This document shows, one piece after another, positions 14,408-27,505 of a stretch of 64,000 nucleotides of DNA. Under the pieces are notes generated by a model that searched no databases, had not been told where the DNA came from, and saw only the letters and a program-made list of their open reading frames with translations. The position numbers and the translations under genes are program-made. The stretch is from positions 173,501 through 237,500 of the forward strand of contig JAMWET010007209.1 in NCBI GenBank assembly GCA_024036415.1, written 5' to 3'. This stretch comes from Prochilodus magdalenae. Its lineage: Eukaryota > Chordata > Actinopteri > Characiformes > Prochilodontidae. Positions within the stretch are counted from its first letter, which is position 1. The number at the start of each line of letters is the position of its first letter.

Positions 14408-15029
14408 ATGTGTGTGCGTGTATGTACATTCAGTGCCAAACCACTACCCCCTCATTACTCTGCTTCTGTTCCTCCATAGTGGCTCCACTGAGGCTAAGGC
14501 AGCACCCCCCCTTCCACACATACATATACACAGCCTTACCCTCACCCTACTTGCTCTCAGCGAAACGAGCACCAACCCTGCCATTAGGGAACCCTGTTAC
14601 CAAACCGGCACGGGTCACAAAGTCTGGAGTCTTTCACTGCGTCATCACATTCCCCCCCAACTGCACTAGCGTCCCCTCACTGCCACAGCACACTACAACT
14701 CACGCATGTCATCGGGTTTTTCTGACGCTTGATTGCCTGCTGCAGCCTCATTTTTAATGGGGTGATTTTAAGAGGACACGAAATACACTGTACAGGAATG
14801 ACACGAATAGGCTTTAAATGCTTAAATACTTCCATGGGGTCGCTCAAGTACTTAGTCGTCAAAATCTCCCCTAAGAATATCATTGCTGTAATCTGTCTGA
14901 TGAAATACACGGACCTCTATTTCACACTGTTTCAGTCTACATGGGGTGCCCTAGGTGTGTATTACACCCAGGCAAACACAAGCCAAATACAAAAAATAAA
15001 CACATAACTTCATCCCTACTTCGTCCCTA

Positions 15030-15660
15030 CTTTAAAATATGGTGGAGGCAGTTTGGGGCTTTTTTGCTGGTACTGGACAGGGCATCTTGTCATTATTTGA
15101 TAACAGCATGCTATTAACTAATTCTACTGGAGAACGTTAGGGAATCCATACACAAACCAAACCATAGGGAGGGTCTTCCAAGAAAGGCTGAAGTAATGAT
15201 AATAATAAAGTGAAAATGTTGCATTTTGCATCGACTGAGGTAGTGGTATTCTCAAAACATTCTCATCTCAATCTAATAGAAATGTAGGGTGAACCTAGGG
15301 TATGGCATTTATCCCATGACATAACAAAGTTGTAGCTGGTTTTGTAGCAATGGGCTACAAAGCCTCTGAGGCAATCTGATCAACAATTATAGAACTCATT
15401 GGTTAAAGCCTTGCTGCTCAATGGGATCACATCAGTTTCTGGATGAAGAGGTTCACATACTTTTGCCACCAGATAGTTAATGTTAGATTACGCAGTTCAA
15501 TCAATGAATGAAAAACTTTTTACTTCCTGTTTTATTTGAGTAAATGGATTCTCTTTATCTGTTTTAGTTATTTTGTGAGATGAAGATCTCATCACATTTT
15601 AGCTCACAATTATGTATCACAAAAAGATAAAAGCAGCACTGTAGTCTCACTTTCTGCAGT
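15030..15660 (+). mobile_element. Decayed Tc1-like transposon, relic D (3' part)
   Basis: The plus strand gives LKYGGGSLGLF near 15035-15065, the Tc1 block usually read as LKHGGGSVMVWG. A C-terminal region and the 3' untranslated part follow: GGTTCACATACTTTTGCCAC at 15450 and a stretch related to ATTCTCTTTATCT near 15548 are typical of the right end of one fish Tc1 family. The transposase is fragmented by stops. The left part, with the DNA-binding domain, is not seen. Confidence 0.68.
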
Positions 15661-16111
15661 CTTACATATTACAGCATATTATATATTCCTAGTGAGAAGT
15701 GATACAGAACACTCTTTGACAAAGAGCAGCAATTTTCATTCATTACAGTAGCCTAGCAGAGAAAACACAGAGTCATGTGACTCAAGCAACTACGCACGTA
15801 TACACAGTGACAGGATTCTTCAGCTCTACTCTGCCTGAAGTAAACAAAAACACTTCCCTCCCTCGCTGGCTGGCTGGCTATGGCTGCAGCCTGTCTGACG
15901 GACGGATCACGTGAGAGAATGAGAGAAAAACACACAGTATGTTATTGTAGTAGTGGCTGGCAGCGTATCATTTGGAGGGTGGAGTGCTGATCAGGTTTCC
16001 CCCCGGGTTCGCGATCGTGCTAAAGAAAGAAAAGAGGCCCAGCAATGTGAGCGGTGCTGCTGCCGAGTAATGCAGGCTAACACAAGTGGTGGTTAACCAC
16101 AGAGAGCCGAT

Positions 16112-16113
16112 AC

Positions 16114-16145
<32 letters not shown>
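16112..16145. repeat. (CA)n microsatellite
   Basis: About 16 CA units with one G. Confidence 0.96.
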
Positions 16146-16845
16146 CCACGTACAAAAGAACTAGACAAAAGCAGCAATCTGTGTCGGTGTGTGCACTCTG
16201 GTGGAAAGCATACAGCATTAAAAAAGAGCACGCAGACTGCATTTTCAGAATTCAGCAAAGAGGAGTCACACTGTTCATAACATTTCTCCCGGGTGATGCC
16301 TCACAAATAAATCCTTAACCTCCTAACCAACACAGGCCTATTCGCAGACCTACCCAAACTGAATCAGAACCAACTTCTCTGCTGTGATTCTACAGTGATT
16401 CATTTGTTCAAACAATATCTATTCAAGTGTCAAAACCAATGCACCAATACCACCTTTTCTCTTCTGATATGAAACTGAAAAGTATGACATAAATAAACCT
16501 GTGGTCTGTACATGTAAGCACACAGCAGCTTTACTGTCCCTTTACAACTGACGAATGGAGGTGTATGCCAGGTTAGCAGGCTGCTATGCTAGCTAAATGC
16601 TTAATCAAGACTGAAGGTTACATAATCTGGACTAACATTAACTCAGACAGTAAATTACTACACAGTGGCAGATGAATGAGGGTCAGCTTTTTTTAGGTAA
16701 TCGACTATAGTTAGCATGTTTTCCCATTAAATACTGGAGCTCCAGATTTAACCATGAGTGATTTTTACTGCTGCCTGTAATCCCAAGCTGCCCACTTATT
16801 GTTAAACTTCAGCACGTGTACACATCAGAAATTAGTTTGTGGTGT

Positions 16846-16945
16846 CCTAGGTATCAGCACCCCCACCATCGATATGATAGTGTGTTTAGGTTCCAGTATC
16901 GGCAACAGTACTGATATCCTTATCGGTGCAACACTAGTTAAAACA
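16846..16945. repeat. Probable fragment of a dispersed repeat
   Basis: TCCAGTATCGGCAACAGTAC and ATCCTTATCGGTGCAACACT resemble a TCGGTATCGGTGCAxCxCT end found in many fish repeats. The class is uncertain. Confidence 0.35.
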
Positions 16946-17639
16946 CCATCTTCTGTCTCCGGACACCTTGTCACAAGCCAGCTATTATACTGAACATCTT
17001 TCTCCTGAGTAAATCAGTCCAGTAACCCAACACGTCTTCTATGGAGCTTTAGTAGAGGTCTATATAAAGTCACACACTGTGCTCAGATAATGACGCTCAT
17101 GTTTGTTTTGTATTCAACAGGTGACCAGTTCAAAACCTGAATAAAGGAGTGTGCTGTAGATGCTTATAGACATGTATACATAACATGCCACTATGCTCAT
17201 GTGCTCTGCCTAAGTTTAAAATGCTGAGCAGGGTCAGTGGACCTAGATGGCACGAGGCAAATCTAAGTGGTTTTGCATAGATAGCGGTAACAAACATCAC
17301 TGGCATGTGATTTAACAGGAACAGTGACTAAAGAGATATCTGCATTTAGATCTGTGGTAAACACATCTGTAAATTGGGTGGAAAATCATCAAGCAACTGT
17401 TCCTCATGTGACTGAGAATCTTAATGCAGGCTAAGATCGGCTTGTTAGCAGGAATATAGAGAATCCACATATAGAATGCAAAATTATTAAAGGTCTGCAT
17501 TACATAAATACCTCGTCATGAAGATAAATGGACATTCTGTGGAGTAAAAAACATCAGCACTGGTCTACTGCGATATGGAGAAAAGTGATAGGGTCCAATG
17601 AGTCATCCTTGTGCGTGGGTGTGTGAGTGGATGGTGGGT

Positions 17640-17960
17640 GACTGCATGCATAGCATAGACCAACAGAACAGAACAGACCAGAACAGTGGCCAAGTGAAAG
17701 ATGTGAGTCTATTTTCCACTGCAAATCAATACAGGAGTCCTAGTTGAAATCCTAATAGGAGTGGTCTCTTCCAGGATGACAATCCCCCTATACACATGAC
17801 ACAAAGGGTCACTAAATGGTTTTATGAGTATAAAAATAATGTGATCTAATCCATGGCCTTTGCACTCTTCAGATCTCAACTCAATGTAACATGCACTAAA
17901 GATTTTAGACCAGTGACCTGCACCACTGTCATATCATATCGCCTAATTTATCAGCCTGAC
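17640..17960 (+). mobile_element. Decayed Tc1/mariner-type transposase, relic E
   Basis: On the plus strand, codons at about 17773-17850 read FQDDNPPIH then VTKWFYEYKNNV. These line up with the second catalytic block (QDDNAPIHRAxxVTEWFDEYENDV) of a fish Tc1/mariner family. The segment that follows (SMAFALFRSQLNVT) corresponds to LWPSQSPDLNPIE, in which the catalytic Glu region is lost. The 5' half of the gene is not recognised, so the left boundary is approximate. Confidence 0.65.
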
Positions 17961-17999
17961 CTACAGGCGGACCACCACATGACCAGCACTGACCTAGTA

Positions 18000-20880
18000 T
18001 TTAGCAAGTGGTGAACCATTTTCGGCACAGCAGTGATGCAATGTGGTAGCGACATGGTAGTGGGTACTGTGGGGGGGTACAACTGTATCATGCGGATCTG
18101 TGTATGAAGCACAGGCCACCATTTTAACATGCTGAGATGTCAGGGTCAAACAAAAGTGGTAGAAGAAGAAGTCACACGAGCGCACTCCCACTCGCTCAAG
18201 CTGTTTATACATGTTAAAGGTCATTTATGTGACAGAGATATTTAGGTGTTCCGCGGCGCTGAGTTTGAGTGAGTGGCGTCTCTCAGTTTATGGCACTGCC
18301 TCATGCTGCAGACTGACTTAATGGGGCTGAAAAGCAGAGAGGCACCATGACTACTTACTACTCATCATAAAATAGAAAAAGAAAGAGAGAGAGCACAAGA
18401 GAGCGAGAAGAAAAAGAAATGTTATGGGACCAATAAAAGCAGGCACTTATTTCATTTTAAAACATACTGACCTGTTTATAACCTTTTAAAGTATGCTACC
18501 TTGTCTCAATGGGACAGAGTGCAAATAGGTAGTGGGCAGAGAGAGACAGCATGTGTAAAAATATGAGCCTGAGGTCTGCCAAATGTGGAAAATTAAAAAG
18601 GAAATGTACTGGAGCACACATATTTATCCAGTTTACCATTTACACCCACTTTAAGCTGACCCTAAGAAGCACTTAAGAAGTTATTCGCATTGCTGTGTTT
18701 TGGTTGTGTATATTGGAAAGTGGGAATACCTGGGGAAATGACTTGACAATTGTAGGGACTCCGAACACTCGTAAACCATATACCGTGTACTGCAGTTCTC
18801 TTTTAAGTACTTGACCTTGCCCTCTGAGGAAATCCACATTCTTCTAATTTTTACATACTCAAAGTTGGCCATTTAAAGAAACCAATTTCCGTTTTGGATC
18901 CTCCTTTCCAATTAAAAGGGAGGTTTTTCTTTGCCACTGTGGACCTTTGGCTTGCTAATTGGGGACCAGGATTTTCTGTAAAGCTGCTTTGTGACAACAT
19001 CTGTTGTAAAAAGCATCACTTATTAATTTTGACTCGATTTGACTTATTCAAAGCTGTACTAGCTGTACTTAGCTTTGCTAAGACTGGAAATTATAGAAGA
19101 TTTTAAGACCTCTCTGGTAGAAATGTGTAATTGCATAAGTTACTTGTGGATTGGATCCCTAGCATAAAGTGTATAAGAATGTAGATAGATTTTAAGTTTG
19201 TATAACACAACCAGTCAAACTGATACTCCACACAACAGGGGGCAGCATATCACCAGAATGTTGTGGTGCCCACCTCTACTTAAGAAACAAGGAAATGCAG
19301 AGTCCCTCCCCTCCCTCTTCACTCCTTACCAGTCTAGAAGAAACAATGAAGGTTAATCGTATTTACTCTTTACATGCCAAAAGCGTTTCCAGCAGTAGAA
19401 AACACTCCTGGTAACTCCTAACTGATTATATTAATATCAGTTCTTTTGTGTTCTGCTGAACATGTTTTATTGCTGAGATCAGACTAGGGGGAGGGATAAT
19501 GGTCGCTTATTAAAATCTTTAGCCATTGTTGTGTTTACTCTTCCTTTTATTGGCTGCATGGTCTTTAATGTTCTAACCAGGAGCAATACCTTCAAGGCAA
19601 GAGGCTGAAATATGTGGTCTGGGAAGCGCTACTTCTGCTTCCTCTCAGGTTGGACAGATTCGACTTGATGCTGAGTAACTGACTATTGCCTTTGGAGGTA
19701 CAAAATGGTATCAGTAGATATCTCTGTAACATGATACATAGATGCATTTGACCTACTATCAAAACCATATTTACATTTCTCTTCGAATCCTGGAGTAAAT
19801 AACTTAAGCTGCACCAAAAACTGTACATCCAAGACAAGATCCATTTAGGCAACCTGCAGATTAGAAGGTAGATTAGATATGTTTCCTGTACAGATCATTA
19901 TAAGAACGACTGGCTGTGTGCAGCCAGATATCCGTTAAAGTAAAGTGAAAGTCCTGAGGCCTGCTCTAGCCCAGACATGTCCTGTGGTCTGCAGTCTGGG
20001 TGAGGAGTACAGTGGACTTCATACTGCCGTGCCAAGTTTCCTCCCTTTGTTTCGCCTGAGAATCAAGTCTGAATGTAACCCTAACAAAACCCATTTACCA
20101 ACAAATGAATAAATAGATAAATAAAACTATTCGGACCATCTTTCATGGTGAAGCCATCAGATTAAAATCATGTCCTAGATTTGCATCAGCATACCTCTGC
20201 AGGGGTTCATTTAAACACATTTCTAACTTTACGGTGTCACCACAGTGGAGGCTGCGGAACACTGCTGCCAATAGCAACTACCGAGCCCAGGAGACCACTG
20301 AAGCCCTCAGAGCTTTTACCCCCAATTATTTATATGGAATACTGCTCGTGTGTGCTGGGATTGCTTGTTGCTTGTTAACTGCAAGGCTTGCAATAGTAGG
20401 AGGAAAATTACACTGCCCTCAGGAACGGCCTCAAATGACCCATGTTCTCATTATTGCACATGCCAAGTATGCATAATACAACTCTTATTAATAGGAAGAG
20501 TGCAGACAGTCACTTCCAGATTTCAGATACACATGCTCTGACTTGCTCAGACATGCCTAAACCTGCCCCTCACCTCTGGACACGATCTGGGCCAGGGTTT
20601 TACCATACCCTGCAGAGACACCCAGCTTTTACCACTAATCTTTTCTGACCACACCTGTCTGTGTGGTCTCAAATGTCTGTCTAGACTCACAGGTGTGAAG
20701 AGAAGGGCTCTGTCCAGTTCTGTAGCTTACAGCAGAAACTGCCTAAAACTCAGAACTCACACTTTCCTCCGACGGTCATACAATATCTTCTTATGCGCCA
20801 CTAATACAGTGAAGGTGTGGTTCAAACTTATAATAAACTAAATATATTCATGTCATTTTGTCTTTCAGGTTATTTTCTTA
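18000..20880. other. Stretch without recognisable genes
   Basis: Contains a purine-rich patch (18376-18420). A 86-codon minus-strand frame at 19592-19852 resembles nothing I know. No RNA gene or transposon is supported. Confidence 0.5.
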
Positions 20881-20888
20881 TTATTCTA

Positions 20889-20911
20889 ATGTACAATTGT
20901 ATTGTACATTT
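20889..20911. repeat. Palindrome AATGTACAAT-TGT-ATTGTACATT
   Basis: Perfect 10-bp inverted arms around a 3-bp loop. No function is known. Confidence 0.85.
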
Positions 20912-21705
20912 TGTCCTGTACCCCATTTGTGCATCCTTCATGAGCATGTTCCTATCAGCCAAGGATCATATGCCCAGTGGCATACAGCAATGGGAAGGGT
21001 CGTTTGTTGTTGTGGGAGGGGTTTCAGTTCTTGAATGGAGAGATAGATGCATTTACATTGCTATAACATATGGCTCAAGTCTGCAAGGTGGTTTAAGAGA
21101 TCGGATTTGTATCTGACCAAGTGTCTTGTCACAAGTCACAAGGTGTAAACAGTGTCTTTGTCTCCCTGAGAACAGAAAGGCTGTTGAGGTACAAATTAAT
21201 TTTGGGTTTATTTTATTCAATTAATTTTATAATATAACTATAGAGCAAGACGTACCTGCAGCAGTACTGTCAATGTGTTACTGCTATTTAACAAATGAAC
21301 ACATACAATTCTTAAGCACACCAAACACACACAAAAATAGGGCTACATGTCTCACACTACACTTCAATAGAGCTGGCAAGTTCAGTCTTGTTAGTGTCAT
21401 CTAGGTTCAGACTGTAGTAAGTAAGCCTGAGGCATGAGTGGGTTTGTAGCATCTCCAATGAGGTGGGCCGGACTTGCCAGAAAACGTCTTTTCAGTGCAT
21501 AAAAGACGTGTTCTAGCTAACGCTAGTTAATGCTTCAGTCATCAGTCAGCTCAACCAAACTTTACTGACTAGTCAGAGTGCCGAGCTCTAGACGGGAGGA
21601 CAAGATGCAACGTCACAAAGGGCAATCTATCTTCATGAAGAGTTAGGCAGCCAAAGTCTTGGCTCAGTCGTTGCGAGGGAGAGGAGAAAGACACCTTCAT
21701 CGGGG

Positions 21706-21771
21706 TATGTGTCTTTGTCCAGGCAGAAAGAAACATTTGTTAGCATATGTGTCTCTGTCCAAGTAGAATAA
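21706..21771. repeat. Imperfect 40-bp tandem duplication
   Basis: TATGTGTCTTTGTCCAGGCA at 21706 recurs as TATGTGTCTCTGTCCAAGTA at 21746, each followed by a GAAAG/GAATA stretch. Confidence 0.7.
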
Positions 21772-22800
21772 ATCACTGTCTGACTCAGACATATTAACAG
21801 AGTATTACTCACCGTCCCGCCATTCAGACAAACACCTCAAAACTTTCACCACTGCAAAAGACGAATGGTTTCATGCTAATGGCCAGAAATAAAAAAGGGA
21901 GACAGATGAAATGAAAGGGAGAAGGATTGCAGTGTTATAGTATTAATTACCTCTCGGTAAGCAGTCCTGAAAAAAAAAAGTTTCTTTCTTGCAGCCAGTG
22001 AGTTTCCATGCCTCCATTTATCAGAGACACACGACATAATACATATTAATAAAGTAAGTCCCCAGCGCTCACACTGAACCTTCAGAACAAGCTTTACACT
22101 CACGACTCTACTGTCTCTAGTGTCAGCCGTATATACCATACGTAGCCATGTACATTGCGGCAGAGTTCTTTTTCAAGGAATGCTTTAATCAGTCTTAGGA
22201 GTCCTCCAGACATGCCGGAAAGTATCTCTCCTTTACACTGCTCCAGCACAATCAAAACAACCAAACATGTTCAGTCCAGATGTGTGTGTGCATGCGTGTC
22301 AGGGTCAGTCGGTTCACACACCTGCTGCCTGCCCTGGGGCATGGAGAGACCCATCAAAGTACACAGTGGACAAAACTGCACTGGCATAAAAAATACCCAC
22401 ACACCACCACCCCACTCATCATCATACAAGATGAGCATCTGCTTATTGAAAGCTTCAGCTGACAAGGAGCCTCAATCTTTAAACTAAGATTCACAGACAT
22501 CTCCTAAACTCTATATAAAGACACGAGAGCCTGTTTCTCTTTCTTTGTGACTATCATTAGTGCCACCTGCACTGCTGAGCTCTTAGTGATTCAAGTAATT
22601 CAGCCAAGTTTCTGCAAGTGTAGGGTCCTCAAGTTCAATTCCCAGTGATGTCACTAATATCTGTGGCTAGTCCACGAGAGCACAGTTGGCTATTAGGCGC
22701 TATCAGGCTATCACTTTTAATAGGTTTCTATCTGATTTTATCATCATCAGTAATTTGTATCAACATTAACTGAGTGACGTGACAGAACCTTTTTCTGCTC

Positions 22801-22802
22801 TA

Positions 22803-22834
<32 letters not shown>

Positions 22835-22887
22835 GAGAGAGAGAGAGAAAGAGATGGATGGATAGATAGATAGATAGATAGATAGAT
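22801..22887. repeat. Compound (GATA)n-(GACA)n-(GA)n-(GGAT)n-(GATA)n microsatellite
   Basis: Five adjoining simple-repeat types in 87 bp. GATA/GACA repeats are common in fish. Confidence 0.97.
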
Positions 22888-23048
22888 CTACTATCTGTCT
22901 GGCTTTTCATTTTCTGTGTTTTTCTTTTAATCCCTGATATGTGTGTATTCATCAATCAATATATCAATATATGTTACCATCTTACCATCGTACCTTACCC
23001 TTACCTTCCTCTTTCCCTGTTGTAATGGTAATGAAAAGAAACAAATGT

Positions 23049-23082
23049 ATAAAAAAAAAACAAAAAAAAAAACAAAAAACAA
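23049..23082. repeat. A-rich low-complexity tract
   Basis: Runs of A broken by single C residues. Confidence 0.9.
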
Positions 23083-24019
23083 TGCAATTCTTGATAAAAC
23101 CCCGAGTAGGCTGATTTATCAGTGTGGAGAGGCATTAATTAATCAATGCTACTAAACTCCTGTAAAGGGGCTAAATGGTCTCCTCAATGGCATCACATAC
23201 ATGCCATTAATCATGCAGCTACCCAGTTGAAATAAAATTTGTAAGAATTCATTTTTGGGATTGTTTGTTTTCTTCAGGAAACTGCAGCATGATTATGGGA
23301 GCGGTAGTGGGCTAAAGAAGGCGATGAGAGCCAAAATGATGTTGAGAATTTTGTAAAGGCCTTGCAATAAATGAAGTTTTCCTGAGACATATTAACAAAG
23401 AAAACTGCCAACCAGTCATAGCGAGGAACAGTGAGAGTTAAATAATACTGACAACAGCAATGTGGGATACATTACTACTTACATTTAGAGCAATGTATTC
23501 AGTCATCACTACTTTTTCAAAGTGTTATGTTCAACATTGCCAAAAATACCATGTTTTATGGACTGCTCCATCTCCTACGTGATTGATAGAGGAGAGGCCT
23601 ATATGGTGGGAAAGGCAGACAACTAGGGGAGAAACAATTATAAACATTCCACCATTTTATTGCCCCCTTGGATGATGTTAGCAGGAAGCCAACTTTCCTC
23701 TTAAACCCTTAAATCATTAGCATGAGCTTAGTTCCACTGTACTTCATCCACTGAATGCTAACATAAGCTCTGTAAGTATGACAGTACACCTCTAAACACA
23801 GGTTTACGCCGCTAATCAGACTGCACTTATAACGTGGCCATGCTAAATGGGCCCTAAAAGTGCCCAGTGCCCATGAGATGGAGCTGAGCAGTACGGATTG
23901 TTTGGTTTGTCACTGGTCATTACTCCATGCCTGTTCGCACATGGCTGACAGGACTGGGAGGAGATTATAGTTCAAACTAACAAATATTTCACAGGAAATA
24001 TGAAGGAATTTCAATCGTA

Positions 24020-24058
24020 TACACACTCACACACACACACATACACACACACGCACAG
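24020..24058. repeat. (CA)n microsatellite
   Basis: Interrupted CA repeat. Confidence 0.93.
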
Positions 24059-24389
24059 GCTAGACAGAGTGCACCGGGTCAGGTCTGGGTCATGATGTTC
24101 ATGGCATGTGCATTGGTGCTTGCTTGGCAAAGTGCCATAATACCAGGGCCTACGAGAAACCCTGTGTAGCATAAAGCAGAGACCCGCCTGAACTGCACAG
24201 ACAGTGTCTGACTACAGCTGTCTTTTTCATTTACACCCACAAAAACACACAGACATTCACAAACACCATCCCTCTGTGGGAAAGACAGGCCAGTCCTGCT
24301 CATTTCTGCGAGAGACACAATCGTACTGTTATAAGGAACATTGTCTGTGTTCTTCTAACCTCAATGCCGCTTTTGTGCCTGCCTCTTTT

Positions 24390-25715
24390 CAAGAACGCCA
24401 GTGACAGATGATGACTGTCATATTTTACAATTAGTAGCTCTTTTAACTCGCCGCACCTCCAGACTGCGAAATAGCTTCTTTCTAAAAGCCATTAACGCAC
24501 TGATGCGGTCCACTGAACCAATACACTCTCTGCATGGACATTTTGCTTTCTATGTCATAGCATCATTACCTGCTACCCTGAAACCATATCATATTTTCCA
24601 TATCACTGACTGACTAACATCAGTGGCATTATCACAACACATGCCCATGGCTGCTAGCATATACTGAACATTAGCCGTTCCTGCATGCTATGCACCTTAC
24701 CTAAATACGATCATTATCTTGGTGTTTTCTGAGTTTTACATTGTTCTCTTTACTACCTTATTCTGTTCACTTTTTGTACACCTATGTATTTTTCAAGGAT
24801 TTGTTGTTATAATGTTTTCAGATTATGTAGTCAGAGGTGTCCAGTAGGAAAGCTGCAGTCCTGTACAATAAAGATGACAGTAAAGATATTATATTTTAAG
24901 ATATAGTAATGCTGACCACTACTATTCATAATGCAAGCACACAAGCAACATTGTCATTTAATCCTGATAATAGTGATGTGCTTTTCAGATATGCTTCTGG
25001 TTACACTCTTTAAGATTCAGCCTATCACTGCAGACCCTTACAACACTTACCAGTACATACCTCATGAAAGTTATTTGGCTTTTTTTAGCTGCATGTTAGG
25101 AAACACACTGGAGTGTGTTTATTTACTCATGAGTACTAATCCAGTTGCAGATACATCAAATCTGTGCTTACTGTACATAACAGACATATTAAATGACCTA
25201 TTTGTATTATTTTATTTTTTATCTTTTTAACTTTAATCACTCATTAATGAGACGGTATTATTTATAAACTATCTGTTATATTTTAGTTTATCCTGATATC
25301 ATGTGATCCTAGCTTTTCAGTCCCTCGATTATTTGACTGATTGATTATGTTGCTTTATGCATAAGGAACTACCACCGGCAGCAATATGCATCAATAAAAA
25401 GCCTGCATGCTTTATATTTAATTTCATTTATATTTAATTCTGCTAGTGCAAAAGCCACTTTATCACCCTTATTGTCTTCAGTGTCCTAGTGTCTCATTAT
25501 GTTGATCTCAGGGGCCTTATTTTATTTTATGGTATGTCTTGCATTCGTATATTTTATGTTTACTGTTTAGTATATTCAGTATACTCATGTTCTTGTTTTA
25601 GTTGTATCTATTTATCGTTAAATGTTTATGTGCTGCAACTTGGTCAGAGAGTAACGCACGTCCTCTCTATGTCTTGTACATATTGAAGTATTGACAATAA
25701 AACTACTTGACTTAA
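24390..25715 (+). mobile_element. LINE 3' end (5'-truncated non-LTR retrotransposon remnant)
   Basis: Near 24445-24510 the plus strand reads RRTSRLRNSFFLKAINALM, the usual last block of the reverse-transcriptase protein of CR1/L2/Rex-like LINEs (RTxRLxNSFFPxAIxLLN). A T-rich 3' region follows. Near 25625-25712 is a terminal stretch with TGCAACTTGGTCAGAGAGTA and TTGACAATAAAACTACTTGA, a common 3' tail of such elements. An earlier AATAAAGATGACAGTAAA at about 24866 may be a second, older tail, so two insertions could be superposed. The 5' part, including the catalytic reverse-transcriptase core, is missing. Confidence 0.65.
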
Positions 25716-26706
25716 CTTTATAAGACACCTTAACTTTAAAAATCAACAAACAGGCTGACACACATGCATTCACTGGGATGAAAAGACTACAGAACTGTTT
25801 CAGAACAACATCTACTCGCAAAAAAAACCCATTTTGCTTAATTCTGAAGAAACTATCATGGTAGCAGTTTGGCATGCATTCTAGCAACCAGTGTATAGGG
25901 ACAACAGCACTGCAGCTGTAGCTGTGTCTTTCTAATGTTACTCATAGTGCTAGGTTAACTGGAAAAAGGTTGTGCAGTAGATGACCGGTGAGATAAGCAT
26001 CCAGGAAGATGAATGACGACATGTTGTTGACTCCTGTATATCCTCCTTCCATTACACTTACTTAGGCTGATGGCTGTGCCTGCTGAAAGTCACTTCCTGG
26101 TGGTATGACGCAAATGTCACCACCCAACTAACACCACTGCCCACCACCAAAAGCCACAGTAGCAAACTTGGTAGAAGATAAAGACGAGTGGTTCAGTGGC
26201 CAGTAAGCAGAGGGTGGCTGGCTCTACCCTGGGAGGAGCTTAGAAATAACAAGCTTTTGAACAAGACATGAATCTCTTTGTGATGATCGTTATTTGTGTA
26301 ATAAAGCAGGATGCATTACATGGCCTGGGATATAACCGTCTGGCAAGAGAGAAAGTAATTTAAGGGGAAAAAAGGTCAGTTTTTAATCTGGAGTGGAAAT
26401 AACCACTTTATCTTCTAAGGAACCCAGGCCTGCAATCTACAGCATCTCTGACTTCCTCTACAAAGGAAACAAAACAACAGAAAAACATGCCATGTCATGC
26501 TTGTGGTAGTACGAGTGGAGATTGCAACATAACGATTATGCTATCATTTCAGCCTCTTTTGACAGGATCTCACTAAAAGCTGTTGTGCGTATGCGACCCT
26601 TCTCTGAATCCTCCAGTCAAAATACAGGGTGTGAAAGCGACAGATTCTATCAAGGAGCAGGAGGTCCAGCCATCGGAACATCAGCAGCAGCTCTGTGCAG
26701 CCTCAC
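25716..26706. other. Stretch downstream of the kcnq1 exons without recognised genes
   Basis: Lies between the LINE tail and the helix-D exon. Around 26060-26260 it is repeat-free and balanced in composition, with a GATA-like AGATAAAG. No further kcnq1 exon was recognised. Confidence 0.45.
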
Positions 26707-26768
26707 CTTATCCTCCAGTCTGATCAGCCTGGCTCCGACAGTGTGGTACTCCTTGTCTACACCCTTTT
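26707..26768 (-). CDS. kcnq1: KCNQ1 coding exon matching human exon 15 (start of helix D)
   Basis: This 62-bp exon has a TTTTTTCACAG acceptor and a GTGAGG donor. Two bases finish a Glu codon, then KGVDKEYHT and VGARLIRLEDK follow. The length equals human exon 15 as recalled. Helix D is the tetramerising coiled coil and, in mammals, the leucine-zipper binding site for the AKAP Yotiao. Gly, Ala, Arg and Arg at the positions of human 589, 590, 591 and 594 are kept. Human Arg583 is Lys. The upstream part (VDKEYH against human KDRGSN) is diverged, as expected for the linker. The rest of helix D and the C-terminal tail belong to a final exon that I did not find at 1-26706. A plus-strand frame running across this exon is only its antisense shadow. 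Confidence 0.95.
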
Positions 26769-26879
26769 CTGTGAAAAAAGACAAGAATGTTTCTGATAAA
26801 AACTGGTACCTATTGTAAAAATCTATTTAGTGGAATGTGACTGTGTCTATTCTAAAGACTTCGGCGTGCTGATCTGGAA

Positions 26880-27505
26880 TTTCTGGGCCTTCTATAATGA
26901 TGAGTGCCTACCAGTACATGACTACAACACTATAGAAGGTTACTGATCTAGCCCTGATCACCTCAGCCCATACACACTGGGCTCCACTAGCCTACGAGAG
27001 TGTGTGCACTTGCACCTTAACTCGACTTCTATACCTAAACATCTGATCTAAGTATTTTATTTTATCTTAGATACTATACATCTACTGTAAGCTGTTTTAG
27101 CTATTCACCTGAATGATGAGCTGCTATTCTCACTACCTGCATTGCTCACTTTATATATTCATCTACTGTTTGCAGCCACATACTTAACTGCACACCTGGC
27201 TACCTCAACATACTGTACTTTCCTATATGTACTCAGCCGTATTTCGCTCTACTGCATATGCTAACTGCTGTTTGCTCCCCAGTCCTAGTATTTACATTCT
27301 GACATACAGATCCTGCTCTTGGACATTTTGCACGTGTCTTACTGTTTGTGCACATATTGTAATGTGTACTTTGTCTATTTTCTTTGCACTGTACCTTCTA
27401 TTTATCTATTCTTTTTTAATTGCTGTATTGGTGAAGTAGTCTGTGTTTTGTTATACTGTGCAACCCTGTATTTGAATAATGACAATAAAGTTGAATGGAA
27501 TTAAT
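26880..27505 (+). mobile_element. LINE 3' end inside a kcnq1 intron, antisense to the gene
   Basis: T-rich plus-strand sequence ending with TACTGTGCAACCCTGTATTTG and AATGACAATAAAGTTGAATG, typical of the 3' ends of CR1/L2/Rex-like LINEs. It lies wholly in the 937-bp intron between the 41-bp and 62-bp kcnq1 exons and makes up most of it. No reverse-transcriptase codons remain. Confidence 0.6.

Noticed and set aside
26522..26818. 98-codon plus-strand frame
   Set aside because: It runs antisense across the kcnq1 helix-D exon and is a shadow of it.
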